In this document: in pieces, positions 18,791 to 27,337 of the stretch
How positions within the stretch are numbered: the first letter of the stretch is position 1
Layout of the letters: every line of letters starts with the position of its first letter
Assembly (NCBI GenBank): GCA_000720845.1
Contig: JODU01000030.1
Location: 62,001-126,000, forward strand
Length of the DNA stretch: 64,000 bases
Source: Kitasatospora aureofaciens
GTDB lineage: Bacteria > Actinomycetota > Actinomycetes > Streptomycetales > Streptomycetaceae
Direction of reading: 5' to 3'
Notes under the pieces: generated by a model
What the model was told of the DNA's origin: nothing
The model's database searches: none
Seen by the model: only the letters and a program-made list of their open reading frames with translations
Program-made: the position numbers and the translations under genes

Positions 18791-19366
18791 TCAGACGTTC
18801 ACGCCGAAGTCCTGGGCGATGCCGCGCAGGCCGGAGGCGTAGCCCTGGCCGATGGCGCGGAACTTCCACTCCGCGCCGTGGCGGTACAGCTCGCCGAAGA
18901 CCATGGCGGTCTCCGTGGAGGCGTCCTCGCTCAGGTCGTAACGGGCGATCTCGGCCTCGCCGGCCTGGTTGACGACGCGGATGAACGCGTTGCGGACCTG
19001 GCCGAAGGACTGCTGGCGGTTCTCGGCGTCGTAGATCGAGACCGGGAAGACGATCTTCTCGATGTCCGCGGGGACCGTGGCGAGGTTGATCTTGATCTGC
19101 TCGTCGTCGCCCTCGCCCTCACCGGTGATGTTGTCGCCGGTGTGCTCGACCGAGCCGTCCGGGCTCTTCAGGTTGTTGAAGAAGATGAAGTGCGCGTCGC
19201 TGGCGACCTTGCCGGCACTGTTCAGCAGCAGCGCGCTGGCGTCGAGGTCGAAGTCGGTGCCGGTCGTGGTGCGGATGTCCCACCCCAGACCGACGATGAC
19301 CGCGGTCAGCCCGGGGGCCTCCTTGGTCAGCGAAACGTTGCCGCCCTTGCTGAGGCTGACTCCCAC
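18791..19366 (-). CDS. TerD family stress protein
   Basis: 191 residues, closely similar to the neighbouring paralogue. MGVSLSKGGNVSLTKEAPG begins it; DFDLDASALLL, the Asp/Glu-rich ITGEGEGDDEQ loop and the final IGQGYASGLRGIAQDFGV are all present. TerD proteins bind Ca2+ and are required for normal differentiation and stress tolerance in Streptomyces. Compared with the 18039 copy it has a more conserved FFNNLKSPDGSVEHTGDN core, so it is probably the canonical copy. Confidence 0.93.
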   Translation of the reverse strand: MGVSLSKGGNVSLTKEAPGLTAVIVGLGWDIRTTTGTDFDLDASALLLNSAGKVASDAHFIFFNNLKSPDGSVEHTGDNITGEGEGDDEQIKINLATVPADIEKIVFPVSIYDAENRQQSFGQVRNAFIRVVNQAGEAEIARYDLSEDASTETAMVFGELYRHGAEWKFRAIGQGYASGLRGIAQDFGVNV

Positions 19367-19507
19367 GAGTCCTCCATTGGTGTCCAGGGGCGGGGTGCCC
19401 CGTAGTGCGTGGATATCGGATCAACGACTCGATCCTAGTGACGGGTTCCCGCGCCCCGCAGTCCCCGGAGCCGACAAATCACGTGGTGTCGGCCCGGCGG
19501 GCGCCGG

Positions 19508-19966
19508 TCACAGGGCGTCGAGCGCCTTCACGTACTCGGTCAGGTCACGGGCGTCGGGCAGACCGTTGACCACGGTCCAGCGCACGACGCCCTCCTGGTC
19601 GATCACGAAGGTGCCGCGGACGGCGCAACCCTTGTCCTCGTCGAAGACGCCGTAGGCGCGCGAGACGTTGCCGTGCGGCCAGAAGTCGGACAGCAGCGGG
19701 TACTCCAGGCCCTCCTGCTCGGCGAAGACGCGCAGGGTGTGGATGGAGTCGTTGGAGACGGCGAGCACCTGGGTGTCGCGGTCGGAGAACTGCGGCAGGT
19801 TGTCGCGCACCTCGCACAGCTCGCCGGTGCACACACCGGTGAAGGCGAAGGGGTAGAAGAGCAGCACGACGTTCTTCCGGCCGCGGAACTCGGACAGCCG
19901 GACGGTCGCGCCGTGGTTGTCCTTCAGCTCGAAGTCGGGGGCCTTGTCGCCTACCTGGATCGCCAT
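19508..19966 (-). CDS. AhpE-type one-cysteine peroxiredoxin
   Basis: 152 residues. The thioredoxin fold starts AIQVGDKAPDFELKDNHG, and the peroxidatic motif PFAFTGVCTGELC places the active Cys at residue 46 with the conserved Thr three residues before it. There is no distant resolving Cys apart from C51 and a later CAVRG, so AhpE-type chemistry is most likely. It reduces organic hydroperoxides in the cytosol. The ATG at 19966 gives a typical length. Confidence 0.88.
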   Translation of the reverse strand: MAIQVGDKAPDFELKDNHGATVRLSEFRGRKNVVLLFYPFAFTGVCTGELCEVRDNLPQFSDRDTQVLAVSNDSIHTLRVFAEQEGLEYPLLSDFWPHGNVSRAYGVFDEDKGCAVRGTFVIDQEGVVRWTVVNGLPDARDLTEYVKALDAL

Positions 19967-20047
19967 GTCCCGTTCGTCCCTTCCGCAGGAAGTTGTCCAT
20001 GAGTGGTTCGCTGGAAACACCCTACGCAGGGAAGGTCACGGACCCGC

Positions 20048-20075
20048 GGACGGGCCGACAGCGGCCGGCCCGTCC
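20048..20075 (-). terminator. terminator after the DUF3052 gene
   Basis: GGACGGGCC (20048-20056) pairs with GGCCCGTCC (20067-20075) across a ten-base loop. It lies just past the stop of the DUF3052 gene and before the peroxiredoxin gene. Confidence 0.6.
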
Positions 20076-20107
20076 GGGGCCCGGGTGGTGTCACGGAGCC
20101 CGGCGGG

Positions 20108-20545
20108 CTACCGCTTGGACTTCGCGGCCTTGGGCGTCGCCAGTCGGCTGCCGCTCCAGTCCTTGCCGACGCTGACGCTCTTGGACGCCGTCAGTCCGGC
20201 GGTCGTCGAGGCTTCCGAGATGTCACTGGCCTCGACGTATCCGTCACGGCCGGTCTTCGGCGTGAGAAGGAGGATCGACCCGCCCTCTTCGATGTACGTG
20301 GTGGCATCCACCAGCGCATCCGTCAGGTCGCCGTCGTCGTCACGGAACCACAGCACGACGGCATCGGCCACGTCCTCGTAGTCCTCGTCCACCAGCTCGC
20401 CCTCGACGGCGCCCTCAATGGCCTCGCGGAGCTCCTGGTCGACGTCGTCGTCGTAGCCGATCTCCTGGACCACCTGCCCGGGCTGGAAACCCAGCCTGGC
20501 GGCAGGGTTCGTCCGCTCCTCCGCGTGGTCCGCGGTCGCGCTCAC
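20108..20545 (-). CDS. DUF3052 family protein
   Basis: 145 residues, acidic, without membrane segments. The conserved actinobacterial pattern AARLGFQPGQVVQEIGYDDDVD is near residue 18, followed by an acidic DEDYEDVADAVVLWFRDDDGDL block and a basic tail. The function is unknown; DUF3052 genes sit next to aceE in many Streptomyces. GTG at 20545 is set by AGGAGG a few bases before it; the longer frame upstream has no ribosome site. Confidence 0.8.
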   Translation of the reverse strand: MSATADHAEERTNPAARLGFQPGQVVQEIGYDDDVDQELREAIEGAVEGELVDEDYEDVADAVVLWFRDDDGDLTDALVDATTYIEEGGSILLLTPKTGRDGYVEASDISEASTTAGLTASKSVSVGKDWSGSRLATPKAAKSKR

Positions 20546-20944
20546 GGGTTGCCTCCTGATCATGTTTCGGTAGATGTCTTCAGCCACGCGCGTGCGCGAA
20601 GCTTGGCCGTAGTCCACACGGGCGGGACGGATCGCGCAAGTACCCGGCGTCTGGGACCGCCGAAACGGTGACGATCCCGGCCGTGTCGCCGCAACTCCAG
20701 CCATGCCGTCCAGCCCGAAGGTGACGTACACCACACCTATCTGCCCCGTTTGCGTATTTGGGAACCATGCGTGGGTACGAGACTCGAATGAACGTGCCCC
20801 CGATCCTCATGGGAAGACCGGTTACCCCACGGTACAGATGACGATTGCCCCCGCGAGGTAGACGATGGGGAACCGGCGGGGGAATCGGCGCAGACAAACG
20901 GGAAGAAACCCGGAAAAACGGCCCTCTGACAGCGAAGGAACAGC
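20546..20944. other. divergent spacer between DUF3052 gene and aceE
   Basis: About 400 bases without a credible gene. It must hold the promoters of both flanking genes. The last bases, AGCGAAGGAACAGC, provide the aceE ribosome site. I see no convincing riboswitch, tRNA or large repeat in it. Confidence 0.5.
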
Positions 20945-23701
20945 GTGGCTTCCGCATCCGATCGCAGTGATCGCAGTCCGATCATCATTGGCGGCCTCCC
21001 GAGTCAGGTTCCTGACTTCGATCCCGAGGAGACCCAGGAGTGGCTCGACTCGCTGGACGCCGCCGTCGACGAGCGCGGCCGGGAGCGGGCCCGGTACCTG
21101 ATGCTGCGGCTGATCGAGCGGGCCCGCGAGAAGCGCGTGGCCGTGCCCGAGATGCGCAGCACGGACTACGTCAACACCATCCCGACCAAGAGCGAGCCGT
21201 TCTTCCCCGGCAACGAGGAGATCGAGCGCAAGATCCTCAACGCCACCCGCTGGAACGCGGCGGTGATGGTCTCGCGCGCGCAGCGGCCCTGTATCGGCGT
21301 CGGCGGCCACATCGCGACCTTCGCCTCCTCCGCCTCGCTGTACGACGTGGGCTTCAACCACTTCTTCCGGGGCAAGGACGAGGGCGACGGCGGCGACCAG
21401 GTCTTCTTCCAGGGACACGCCTCACCGGGCATCTACGCGCGCGCGTACCTGCTGGACCGGCTCAGCGAGGAGCACCTCGACGGCTTCCGCCAGGAGAAGT
21501 CCAAGGCACCGCACGCGCTGTCCTCGTACCCCCATCCGCGGTCGATGCCGGACTTCTGGGAGTTCCCGACGGTCTCCATGGGCCTCGGCCCGATCGGCGC
21601 GATCTTCCAGGCCCGGATGAACCGCTACATGCACGCGCGCGGGATCGCGGACACCTCCAAGTCGCACGTGTGGGCCTTCCTGGGCGACGGCGAGATGGAC
21701 GAGCCGGAGTCGCTGGGCCAGTTGTCCATCGCGGCCCGGGAGGGCCTGGACAACCTGACCTTCGTGGTCAACTGCAACCTCCAGCGCCTGGACGGCCCGG
21801 TGCGCGGCAACGGCAAGATCATCCAGGAGCTGGAGTCGATCTTCCGGGGCGCCGGCTGGAACGTGATCAAGCTGGTCTGGGACCGCACCTGGGACCCGCT
21901 GCTGGCCCAGGACCGCGACGGCGTCCTGGTCAACCGCATGAACACGACCCCGGACGGCCAGTTCCAGACCTACGCCACCGAGTCCGGCGCCTACATCCGC
22001 GAGCACTTCTTCGGCGACGACCACCGGCTGCGCGCGATGGTCGAGAACATGACCGACGACCAGATCCTGCACCTGGGCCGCGGCGGGCACGACCACCGCA
22101 AGATCTACGCGGCGTACAAGGCGGCGCTGGAGCACAAGGGCCAGCCGACGGTCGTCCTGGCCAAGACGATCAAGGGCTGGACGCTGGGCCCCAACTTCGA
22201 GGGCCGCAACGCCACGCACCAGATGAAGAAGCTGACGGTCGACGACCTCAAGCGCTTCCGCGACCGGCTGCACCTGCCCATCTCCGACAAGGAGCTGGAG
22301 TCCGGCCCGCCGCCGTACTACCACCCGGGCCGGGACACCGAGGAGATGCAGTACATGCACGACCGGCGCCTGGGCTGCGGCGGGTACGTGCCGACCCGGG
22401 TCGTCCGGTCGAAGCCGCTCCCACTGCCGGACGACAAGACGTACGCGACCGTGAAGAAGGGGTCCGGCCAGCAGTCCATCGCGACGACGATGGCCTTTGT
22501 GCGGCTGCTGAAGGACCTCATGCGGGACAAGGAGATCGGCAAGCGGTTCGTACTGATCGCGCCGGACGAGTACCGCACGTTCGGCATGGACTCGTTCTTC
22601 CCGAGCGCGAAGATCTACAACCCGCTCGGGCAGCAGTACGAGTCCGTGGACCGCGATCTGCTGCTCGCCTACAAGGAGGCGCCGAACGGGCAGATGCTGC
22701 ACGACGGCATCTCCGAAGCGGGCTGCACGGCCTCGCTGATCGCGGCGGGATCGGCGTACGCCACGCACGGCGAGCCGCTCATCCCCGTGTACGTCTTCTA
22801 CTCGATGTTCGGTTTCCAGCGCACCGGCGACCAGTTCTGGCAGATGGGCGACCAGTTGGCGCGCGGTTTCGTACTGGGAGCGACCGCGGGCCGTACGACA
22901 CTGACCGGCGAGGGGCTCCAGCACGCGGACGGCCACTCGCAGTTGCTCGCCTCGACCAACCCGGCGTGCGTGGCGTACGACCCCGCCTTCGGGTTCGAGA
23001 TCGCGCACATCGTCAAGGACGGGCTGCGCCGGATGTACGGCGGGGACGAGCAGCACCCGCACGGCGAGGACGTCTTCTACTACCTCACCGTCTACAACGA
23101 GCCCATCCGGCACCCGGCCGAGCCCGAGAACGTGGACGTCGAGGGCATCCTCAAGGGCGTGTACCGCTTCAGCGAGGGAACCGGCGGCTCCATCCCGGCG
23201 CAGATCATGGCCTCGGGCGTCGCGGTGCCGTGGGCGGTCGAGGCGCAGCGGATCCTCGCCGACGAGTGGAACGTGCGCGCCGACGTCTGGTCGGCGACGT
23301 CCTGGAACGAGCTGCGGCGCGAGGCCGTGGCCCGCGAGGAGCACAACCTGCTGCACCCCGAGGAGGAGCAGCAGGTGCCCTACGTGACCCGCAAGCTGGC
23401 GGGCGCGCAGGGGCCGTTCGTGGCGGTGTCCGACTGGATGCGGTCGGTGCCGGACCAGATCGCGCGGTGGGTGCCCGGGACGTACCAGTCGCTGGGCGCG
23501 GACGGCTGGGGCTTCGCGGACACCCGCGGGGCGGCCCGGCGCTTCTTCCACATCGACGCGGAGTCGATCGTGGTGGGCGTGCTGAGCGAGCTGGCGCGGG
23601 AGGGGAAGGTCGACCGGTCGGTGCTGAAGCAGGCGATCGACCGGTACCGGCTGCTCGACGTGACGGCGGCGGACCCGGGGGCGGCCGGCGGGGACGCGTG
23701 A
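20945..23701 (+). CDS. aceE: pyruvate dehydrogenase E1 component, homodimeric
   Basis: 918 residues. This is the single-chain E1 type (about 890-920 residues) that decarboxylates pyruvate with thiamine diphosphate and passes the acetyl group to E2. The ThDP/Mg motif GDGEMDEPESLGQL lies near residue 242 and is followed by NLTFVVNCNLQRLDGPVRG. A RTFGMDSFFPSAKIYNPLGQQY region and transketolase-like C-terminal domains follow. The start is GTG at 20945 after GAAGGAAC. It is a core metabolic gene; the anthracycline cluster begins right after it. Confidence 0.95.
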   Translation: MASASDRSDRSPIIIGGLPSQVPDFDPEETQEWLDSLDAAVDERGRERARYLMLRLIERAREKRVAVPEMRSTDYVNTIPTKSEPFFPGNEEIERKILNATRWNAAVMVSRAQRPCIGVGGHIATFASSASLYDVGFNHFFRGKDEGDGGDQVFFQGHASPGIYARAYLLDRLSEEHLDGFRQEKSKAPHALSSYPHPRSMPDFWEFPTVSMGLGPIGAIFQARMNRYMHARGIADTSKSHVWAFLGDGEMDEPESLGQLSIAAREGLDNLTFVVNCNLQRLDGPVRGNGKIIQELESIFRGAGWNVIKLVWDRTWDPLLAQDRDGVLVNRMNTTPDGQFQTYATESGAYIREHFFGDDHRLRAMVENMTDDQILHLGRGGHDHRKIYAAYKAALEHKGQPTVVLAKTIKGWTLGPNFEGRNATHQMKKLTVDDLKRFRDRLHLPISDKELESGPPPYYHPGRDTEEMQYMHDRRLGCGGYVPTRVVRSKPLPLPDDKTYATVKKGSGQQSIATTMAFVRLLKDLMRDKEIGKRFVLIAPDEYRTFGMDSFFPSAKIYNPLGQQYESVDRDLLLAYKEAPNGQMLHDGISEAGCTASLIAAGSAYATHGEPLIPVYVFYSMFGFQRTGDQFWQMGDQLARGFVLGATAGRTTLTGEGLQHADGHSQLLASTNPACVAYDPAFGFEIAHIVKDGLRRMYGGDEQHPHGEDVFYYLTVYNEPIRHPAEPENVDVEGILKGVYRFSEGTGGSIPAQIMASGVAVPWAVEAQRILADEWNVRADVWSATSWNELRREAVAREEHNLLHPEEEQQVPYVTRKLAGAQGPFVAVSDWMRSVPDQIARWVPGTYQSLGADGWGFADTRGAARRFFHIDAESIVVGVLSELAREGKVDRSVLKQAIDRYRLLDVTAADPGAAGGDA

Positions 23702-23829
23702 GGTGACGCGCACGCGGTGACGAAGGGGGCCACGACAGCGCAGGAGCGGCCGACGGGGGAGAACAACCGGTCCTGGCTGCCGTGGCGTTCGGGGGCCCTG
23801 CCCGCATCCCGGCGAGCAGGGCGGTTCCG

Positions 23830-24684
23830 CTAGCTCCGGCTCTTCGCTCGGTAGAGGTACATGGTCAGCGGAGCGAAGATCGCGGTGATGATCGCGCAGG
23901 CCAGCAGGACCCAGCCGATGTCCGACCCGTCGGCGTTCCCGTGGATCAGCCCGCGGGCGGCCGTGGCGGCGTTGCTGACCGGGTTGACGTTCACGATCGC
24001 CTCCATCCAGCCGGGCATCGTGTCCGGCTTCACGAAGATGTTGCTCGTGAAGACCAGCGGGAACATCACCAGCATGCTGGTGCCGGACACCGTCTCCGGT
24101 GCCTTGGCGACCACGCCGAGGGCGGCGAAGATCCAGCTGACGCTCACCGCGAAGACCAGGAGCAGCAGCATCGCGGTCAGCACCCCACCCACTCCGCCGT
24201 CGGGCCGGAAGCCCAGCGCGAGTCCGACCGCCATCGTCGTGGTCAGCGCCAGCACGTAGCGGACGAGGTCGCCGAGGAGACTTCCCACGATCGTGGCCGG
24301 CTGCCAGAACGGCAGGGTGCGGAAGCGGTCGTAGATGCCCCGGGTGATGTCCATGTTGAGGGCCGTCCCGGTGTAGACCGTGGGCATCACCACGGTCTGC
24401 ACGAGGACGCCGGGCAGGAAGTACTGGAGGTACTCCTTGGTCGAGCCGGCGAAGGCGCCGCCGAAGAGGTAGGTGAAGGTCAGCAGGAAGATGATCGGCA
24501 TCAGGGTGACGTCGAACAGCACGGCCACGCCGTAGTGCTTCATCTTCCGCATCGTCCGCCAGGCCGAGACCCGCACGGCCGTCAGCGGGTTGGGGCGGGA
24601 GGGGCGGATCTGACTGGTGAGGGCCTTGCGCAGGGCGTCGTTCGGCGCACTCTGGGTGGGCGTCGTCTCGGAGGTGACGGTCAT
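23830..24684 (-). CDS. drrB: daunorubicin-resistance-type ABC transporter permease
   Basis: 284 residues with six membrane segments of the ABC-2 type: VLFDVTLMPIIFLLTFTYLFGGAF, then a long central loop, then ALTTTMAVGLALGFRP and MLLLLVFAVSVSWIFAALGVVA, a FPLVFTSNIFVKPDTMPGW signature and a final helix. It forms the export channel for the anthracycline with the adjacent ATPase. Its ATG overlaps the stop of drrA (ATGA at 24684-24681), so the pair is translationally coupled. Confidence 0.9.
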   Translation of the reverse strand: MTVTSETTPTQSAPNDALRKALTSQIRPSRPNPLTAVRVSAWRTMRKMKHYGVAVLFDVTLMPIIFLLTFTYLFGGAFAGSTKEYLQYFLPGVLVQTVVMPTVYTGTALNMDITRGIYDRFRTLPFWQPATIVGSLLGDLVRYVLALTTTMAVGLALGFRPDGGVGGVLTAMLLLLVFAVSVSWIFAALGVVAKAPETVSGTSMLVMFPLVFTSNIFVKPDTMPGWMEAIVNVNPVSNAATAARGLIHGNADGSDIGWVLLACAIITAIFAPLTMYLYRAKSRS

Positions 24685-25664
24685 GCCGCGTCCTCTTCCT
24701 GGTCTGCGGTGGTGTCGTCGGCGGGGCGGCCGGTCAGGGCCAGGAAGACCTCGTCGAGGCTGGGGCGGCCGAAGGCGAAGTCGGAGACGGCGATCCCGGC
24801 ACGGGCGAGTTCGCCCAGTGCCCGCGCGATCCGCTCGCTGTCGTCGGTCCGTACGGAGAGCGCGAAGGGGTCGGCCTCCTGGAAGACGGGCGCGGCCAGG
24901 ACGCGGGTGAGCAGCTGGGACGCCTCGGGGCGGGTCTCGGCCTTGACGAGCCGCACGTGCACCGCTCCGGTGCCGACCGACGACTTCAGCTCGCCCGTGG
25001 TGCCTTCCGCGATGACCTTGCCGTGGTCGATGACGGCGATCCGGTCGGCCAGCTGGTCGGCCTCGTCCAGGTACTGGGTGGTGAGCAGGATGGTGGTGCC
25101 CAGGGCGACCATGGCCCGGACGCTGTCCCACACCTGGTTGCGGCTGCGCGGGTCGAGCCCCGTGGTGGGCTCGTCCAGGAAGAGCAGGTCGGGGGTGATG
25201 ACGAGGCTCGCGGCGATGTCGAGGCGGCGTCGCATGCCTCCGGAGAAGGTCTTGGACTGCCGGCCGGCCGCCTTGCTCAGGTCGAAGGCCGCGAGAAGTT
25301 CCTCGGCCCGTTGGGCGGCCTGGGTACGGGAGAAGCCCAGGAGCCGGGCGAGCAGCTCCAGGTTCTCGGCGGCGGTGAGGTCCTCGTCGACCGAGGCGAA
25401 CTGACCGGTGAGGCTGACGCGGCTGCGCACCGCCTCGGCCTCCTTGACCACGTCGTGGCCGAGTACCCGGGCCGTTCCGCCGTCGGGGGTGAGCAGGGTG
25501 GACAGCATCCGGATCGTCGTCGTCTTGCCCGCGCCGTTGGGGCCCAGCACGCCGTAGACGACTCCCTGGGGGATGACCAGGTCGACGCCGTCCACGGCGC
25601 GGGTTTCACCGAAGACCTTGGCGAGACCCACCGTCTCGACGGCCGGGGTGGATTGTGAACTCAA
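24681..25664 (-). CDS. drrA: daunorubicin-resistance-type ABC transporter ATPase
   Basis: 327 residues. Walker A GPNGAGKTT is near residue 40, the Q-loop region SLTGQFASVDEDLT near 90, the signature FSGGMRRRLD near 140 and Walker B LLFLDEPTTGLDP near 161. The C-terminal DrrA-specific domain ends with FGRPSLDEVFLALTGR, the conserved DrrA tail. It powers efflux and so gives self-resistance to the anthracycline. It lies downstream of a PadR gene in the same direction, and its promoter region contains two copies of AWTCAAAYTTG. Confidence 0.93.
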   Translation of the reverse strand: MSSQSTPAVETVGLAKVFGETRAVDGVDLVIPQGVVYGVLGPNGAGKTTTIRMLSTLLTPDGGTARVLGHDVVKEAEAVRSRVSLTGQFASVDEDLTAAENLELLARLLGFSRTQAAQRAEELLAAFDLSKAAGRQSKTFSGGMRRRLDIAASLVITPDLLFLDEPTTGLDPRSRNQVWDSVRAMVALGTTILLTTQYLDEADQLADRIAVIDHGKVIAEGTTGELKSSVGTGAVHVRLVKAETRPEASQLLTRVLAAPVFQEADPFALSVRTDDSERIARALGELARAGIAVSDFAFGRPSLDEVFLALTGRPADDTTADQEEDAA

Positions 25665-25769
25665 TCTATGACTCCTTGGTCCTGATGCGTCACGGGAGCC
25701 GTGCGCCGTGAGAGCGGTACGCGGGAGGGGCCCGAGGGTGCGGGGCCTGGAGAGAACGGCATCCGGTCA

Positions 25770-25833
25770 CTATTCAAACTTGACCACCCCACCAAGCTAG
25801 AGCACGGACGGCCCACTATGCAAGTTTGAATAG
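25770..25833. promoter_or_regulatory. inverted-repeat operator of drrAB
   Basis: CTATTCAAACTTG (25770-25782) and its exact inverse CAAGTTTGAATAG (25821-25833) are separated by 38 bases in the drrA upstream region. The AT-rich sequence stands out from its surroundings. The same AWTCAAAYTTG core occurs twice at 31213-31275. The PadR regulator encoded just upstream is the most likely binder, by position only. Confidence 0.7.
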
Positions 25834-25886
25834 CAGGGTCCGATCAGTGGGCCGCGGCCAGATCCGGCCGGCGGAGCGCGGGGCCG

Positions 25887-26495
25887 TCAGGACAGGGGCG
25901 GGGCGACCGGAGCGCGCCAGGACCCCGGCGTTCCGAAGCCCTCCGCGCCCTCGTCCGCCATCTCGTACTCCCCCGCCCGGACCCGTTCCAGCAGGTCCCG
26001 GGTCCAGTCCACGCCGAGTTCCGCGTACCGCGTGCGCATCGCCCGCAGCTCGCCGAGGTGCGGGGGCAGGCCGGCCGCCTGTGACGCGGCCGAGTTCTTC
26101 CGCAGCGCCGCGCGCTGGGCCTCCAGTGCCTCGAGGCGGGCGGAGAGTACCTCCACCGCGCGGCCGCGGGAGAGGGCGGGCATCAGGGCGAGGCCGGCGC
26201 TGAGCATGTCGGCACGGTGCTCGGGGCGTTCCAGGGCGTCCACGAGCAGGCGGAAGAACTCCTCGTTCCCGGCGGGGGTCACGCTGTAGTCCACCCGCCC
26301 CGGCCAGTCCCCGATCTCGCTGGCCGTCAGCAGCCCGGCCTTCGCCAGCTGCCGCAGCGCGTGGTAGATGGATCCGGGCTTGACGTTGGCCCAGTCGTCG
26401 ATCCCCCAGGACAGCAGCTCGGCCCGCACCCGGTAGCCGTGCGTCCTGCCGAAGCCGCGTACCACTCCGAGGACCAGCAACTGCGTCGCCGACAT
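25887..26495 (-). CDS. PadR family transcriptional regulator
   Basis: 202 residues. The N-terminal winged helix begins ATQLLVLGVVRGFGRTHGYRVRAEL and contains KPGSIYHALRQLAKAGLL, the PadR recognition helix and wing start. The C-terminal Vir-type domain (about 100-200) is helical and would dimerise. PadR proteins often repress multidrug pumps and release on binding the drug. Its location upstream of drrAB in the same orientation suggests product-induced control of export. Confidence 0.85.
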   Translation of the reverse strand: MSATQLLVLGVVRGFGRTHGYRVRAELLSWGIDDWANVKPGSIYHALRQLAKAGLLTASEIGDWPGRVDYSVTPAGNEEFFRLLVDALERPEHRADMLSAGLALMPALSRGRAVEVLSARLEALEAQRAALRKNSAASQAAGLPPHLGELRAMRTRYAELGVDWTRDLLERVRAGEYEMADEGAEGFGTPGSWRAPVAPPLS

Positions 26496-26598
26496 CGTCA
26501 CCCCGTTCGTCTCGTGCGGCGGTGCGCCTCCCGCCACCCGCCCGGGGCGTCAGCATAGTGAGCCGCAGCCCGCCCGGCGGAGAGCGACCGGACGCGGA

Positions 26599-26641
26599 AA
26601 GGCCGGCCCGGGGTGCCGGACGGTCCCGGACCCCGGGCCTT
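26599..26641 (-). terminator. terminator after aclR
   Basis: The bases at 26599-26614 pair with ACCCCGGGCCTT (26630-26641), with a two-base bulge, across a loop of about 15 bases. It ends the aclR transcript before padR. Confidence 0.6.
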
Positions 26642-26683
26642 CGCCGACGGAGCGACGCGGCCGGCGCGGAGCGCGGCGGCGGC

Positions 26684-27124
26684 TCAGGCGCCGGCGCCCT
26701 CCATGTCGACCTTGGGCACGTCCGGCAGCTTGCCCAGCTGCACCAGCAGCGGACGCATGTTGATGACGTCCCAGTGCTCGACGACCTTGCCGTCGGCGAA
26801 GCGCAGCTCCTCCACCAGGTGCCAGCTGACGGGCTTCCCGGTGGGCGGCACTCCCATGAACTCGGCCTGGTGGGTGGCGGTCACGGTGATCCGCAGGATC
26901 ACCCGGTCCTCCTCGGCCATGATGCTCTTGACCTCGAGCTGGAGGTCGGGGAACGCCTGGAGCCCGCCCTCCATGAGCTTGATCATGTCGGCCGAACCGA
27001 CCTCGTTGTCCTCGGAGTAGTGCACGATGTCCGGCGACCAGTGCTTGATGATGCCGTTCAGGTCCCACCGGTTCCAGGCGGCGACCATTTCCAGACACAG
27101 CGCCTTGCGCTCGGCCATTGACAT
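26684..27124 (-). CDS. aclR: SnoaL-like protein of the AclR/SnoaL2 type, predicted C1 hydroxylase component
   Basis: 146 residues, one SnoaL-fold domain: ALCLEMVAAWNRWDLNGIIKHWSPDIVHYSED at the N-terminus and LVEELRFADGKVVEHWDVIN near residue 110. It resembles SnoaL2/AclR rather than the ring-closing cyclase AknH, which is a separate gene here. SnoaL2 works with a short-chain reductase, SnoaW, as a cofactor-light hydroxylase at C1 of anthracyclines. The divergent neighbour encodes exactly such a reductase. The prediction is 1-hydroxylation, giving epsilon-pyrromycinone-type aglycone. ATG at 27124 follows GAGGGG. Confidence 0.75.
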   Translation of the reverse strand: MSMAERKALCLEMVAAWNRWDLNGIIKHWSPDIVHYSEDNEVGSADMIKLMEGGLQAFPDLQLEVKSIMAEEDRVILRITVTATHQAEFMGVPPTGKPVSWHLVEELRFADGKVVEHWDVINMRPLLVQLGKLPDVPKVDMEGAGA

Positions 27125-27201
27125 GGCGAACCCCTCGCAGTCTCGCGGACGATGTCCCGCCAGACTGCCCCCGTCCCGCATGAGAACGGCTGCAGGATCG
27201 C

Positions 27202-27230
27202 TCGACTCCGCCTGGAGCGGCGCCGGATCC
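27202..27230 (+). promoter_or_regulatory. SARP-type heptamer repeats before aclQ
   Basis: TCGACTC (27202), TGGAGCG (27213) and CGGATCC (27224) are spaced exactly 11 bases start to start, the spacing used by SARP activators. They lie 108 bases before the aclQ start, between aclR and aclQ. Confidence 0.5.
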
Positions 27231-27337
27231 AGCGGGGCTCACCGGGTCCTCTAGCCCGGCGGGACAGGCTGGGCGCGTTCCGCGATCGCCTCCGGCAGTC
27301 GGCCGGGGAGCACCGCTTCGTTCTCCGAGGAGGGGCC

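Noticed and set aside
21040..23706. 888-residue forward frame
   Set aside because: Frame-shifted copy of aceE, low complexity in Arg/Gly/Pro. The real frame has the ThDP motif.
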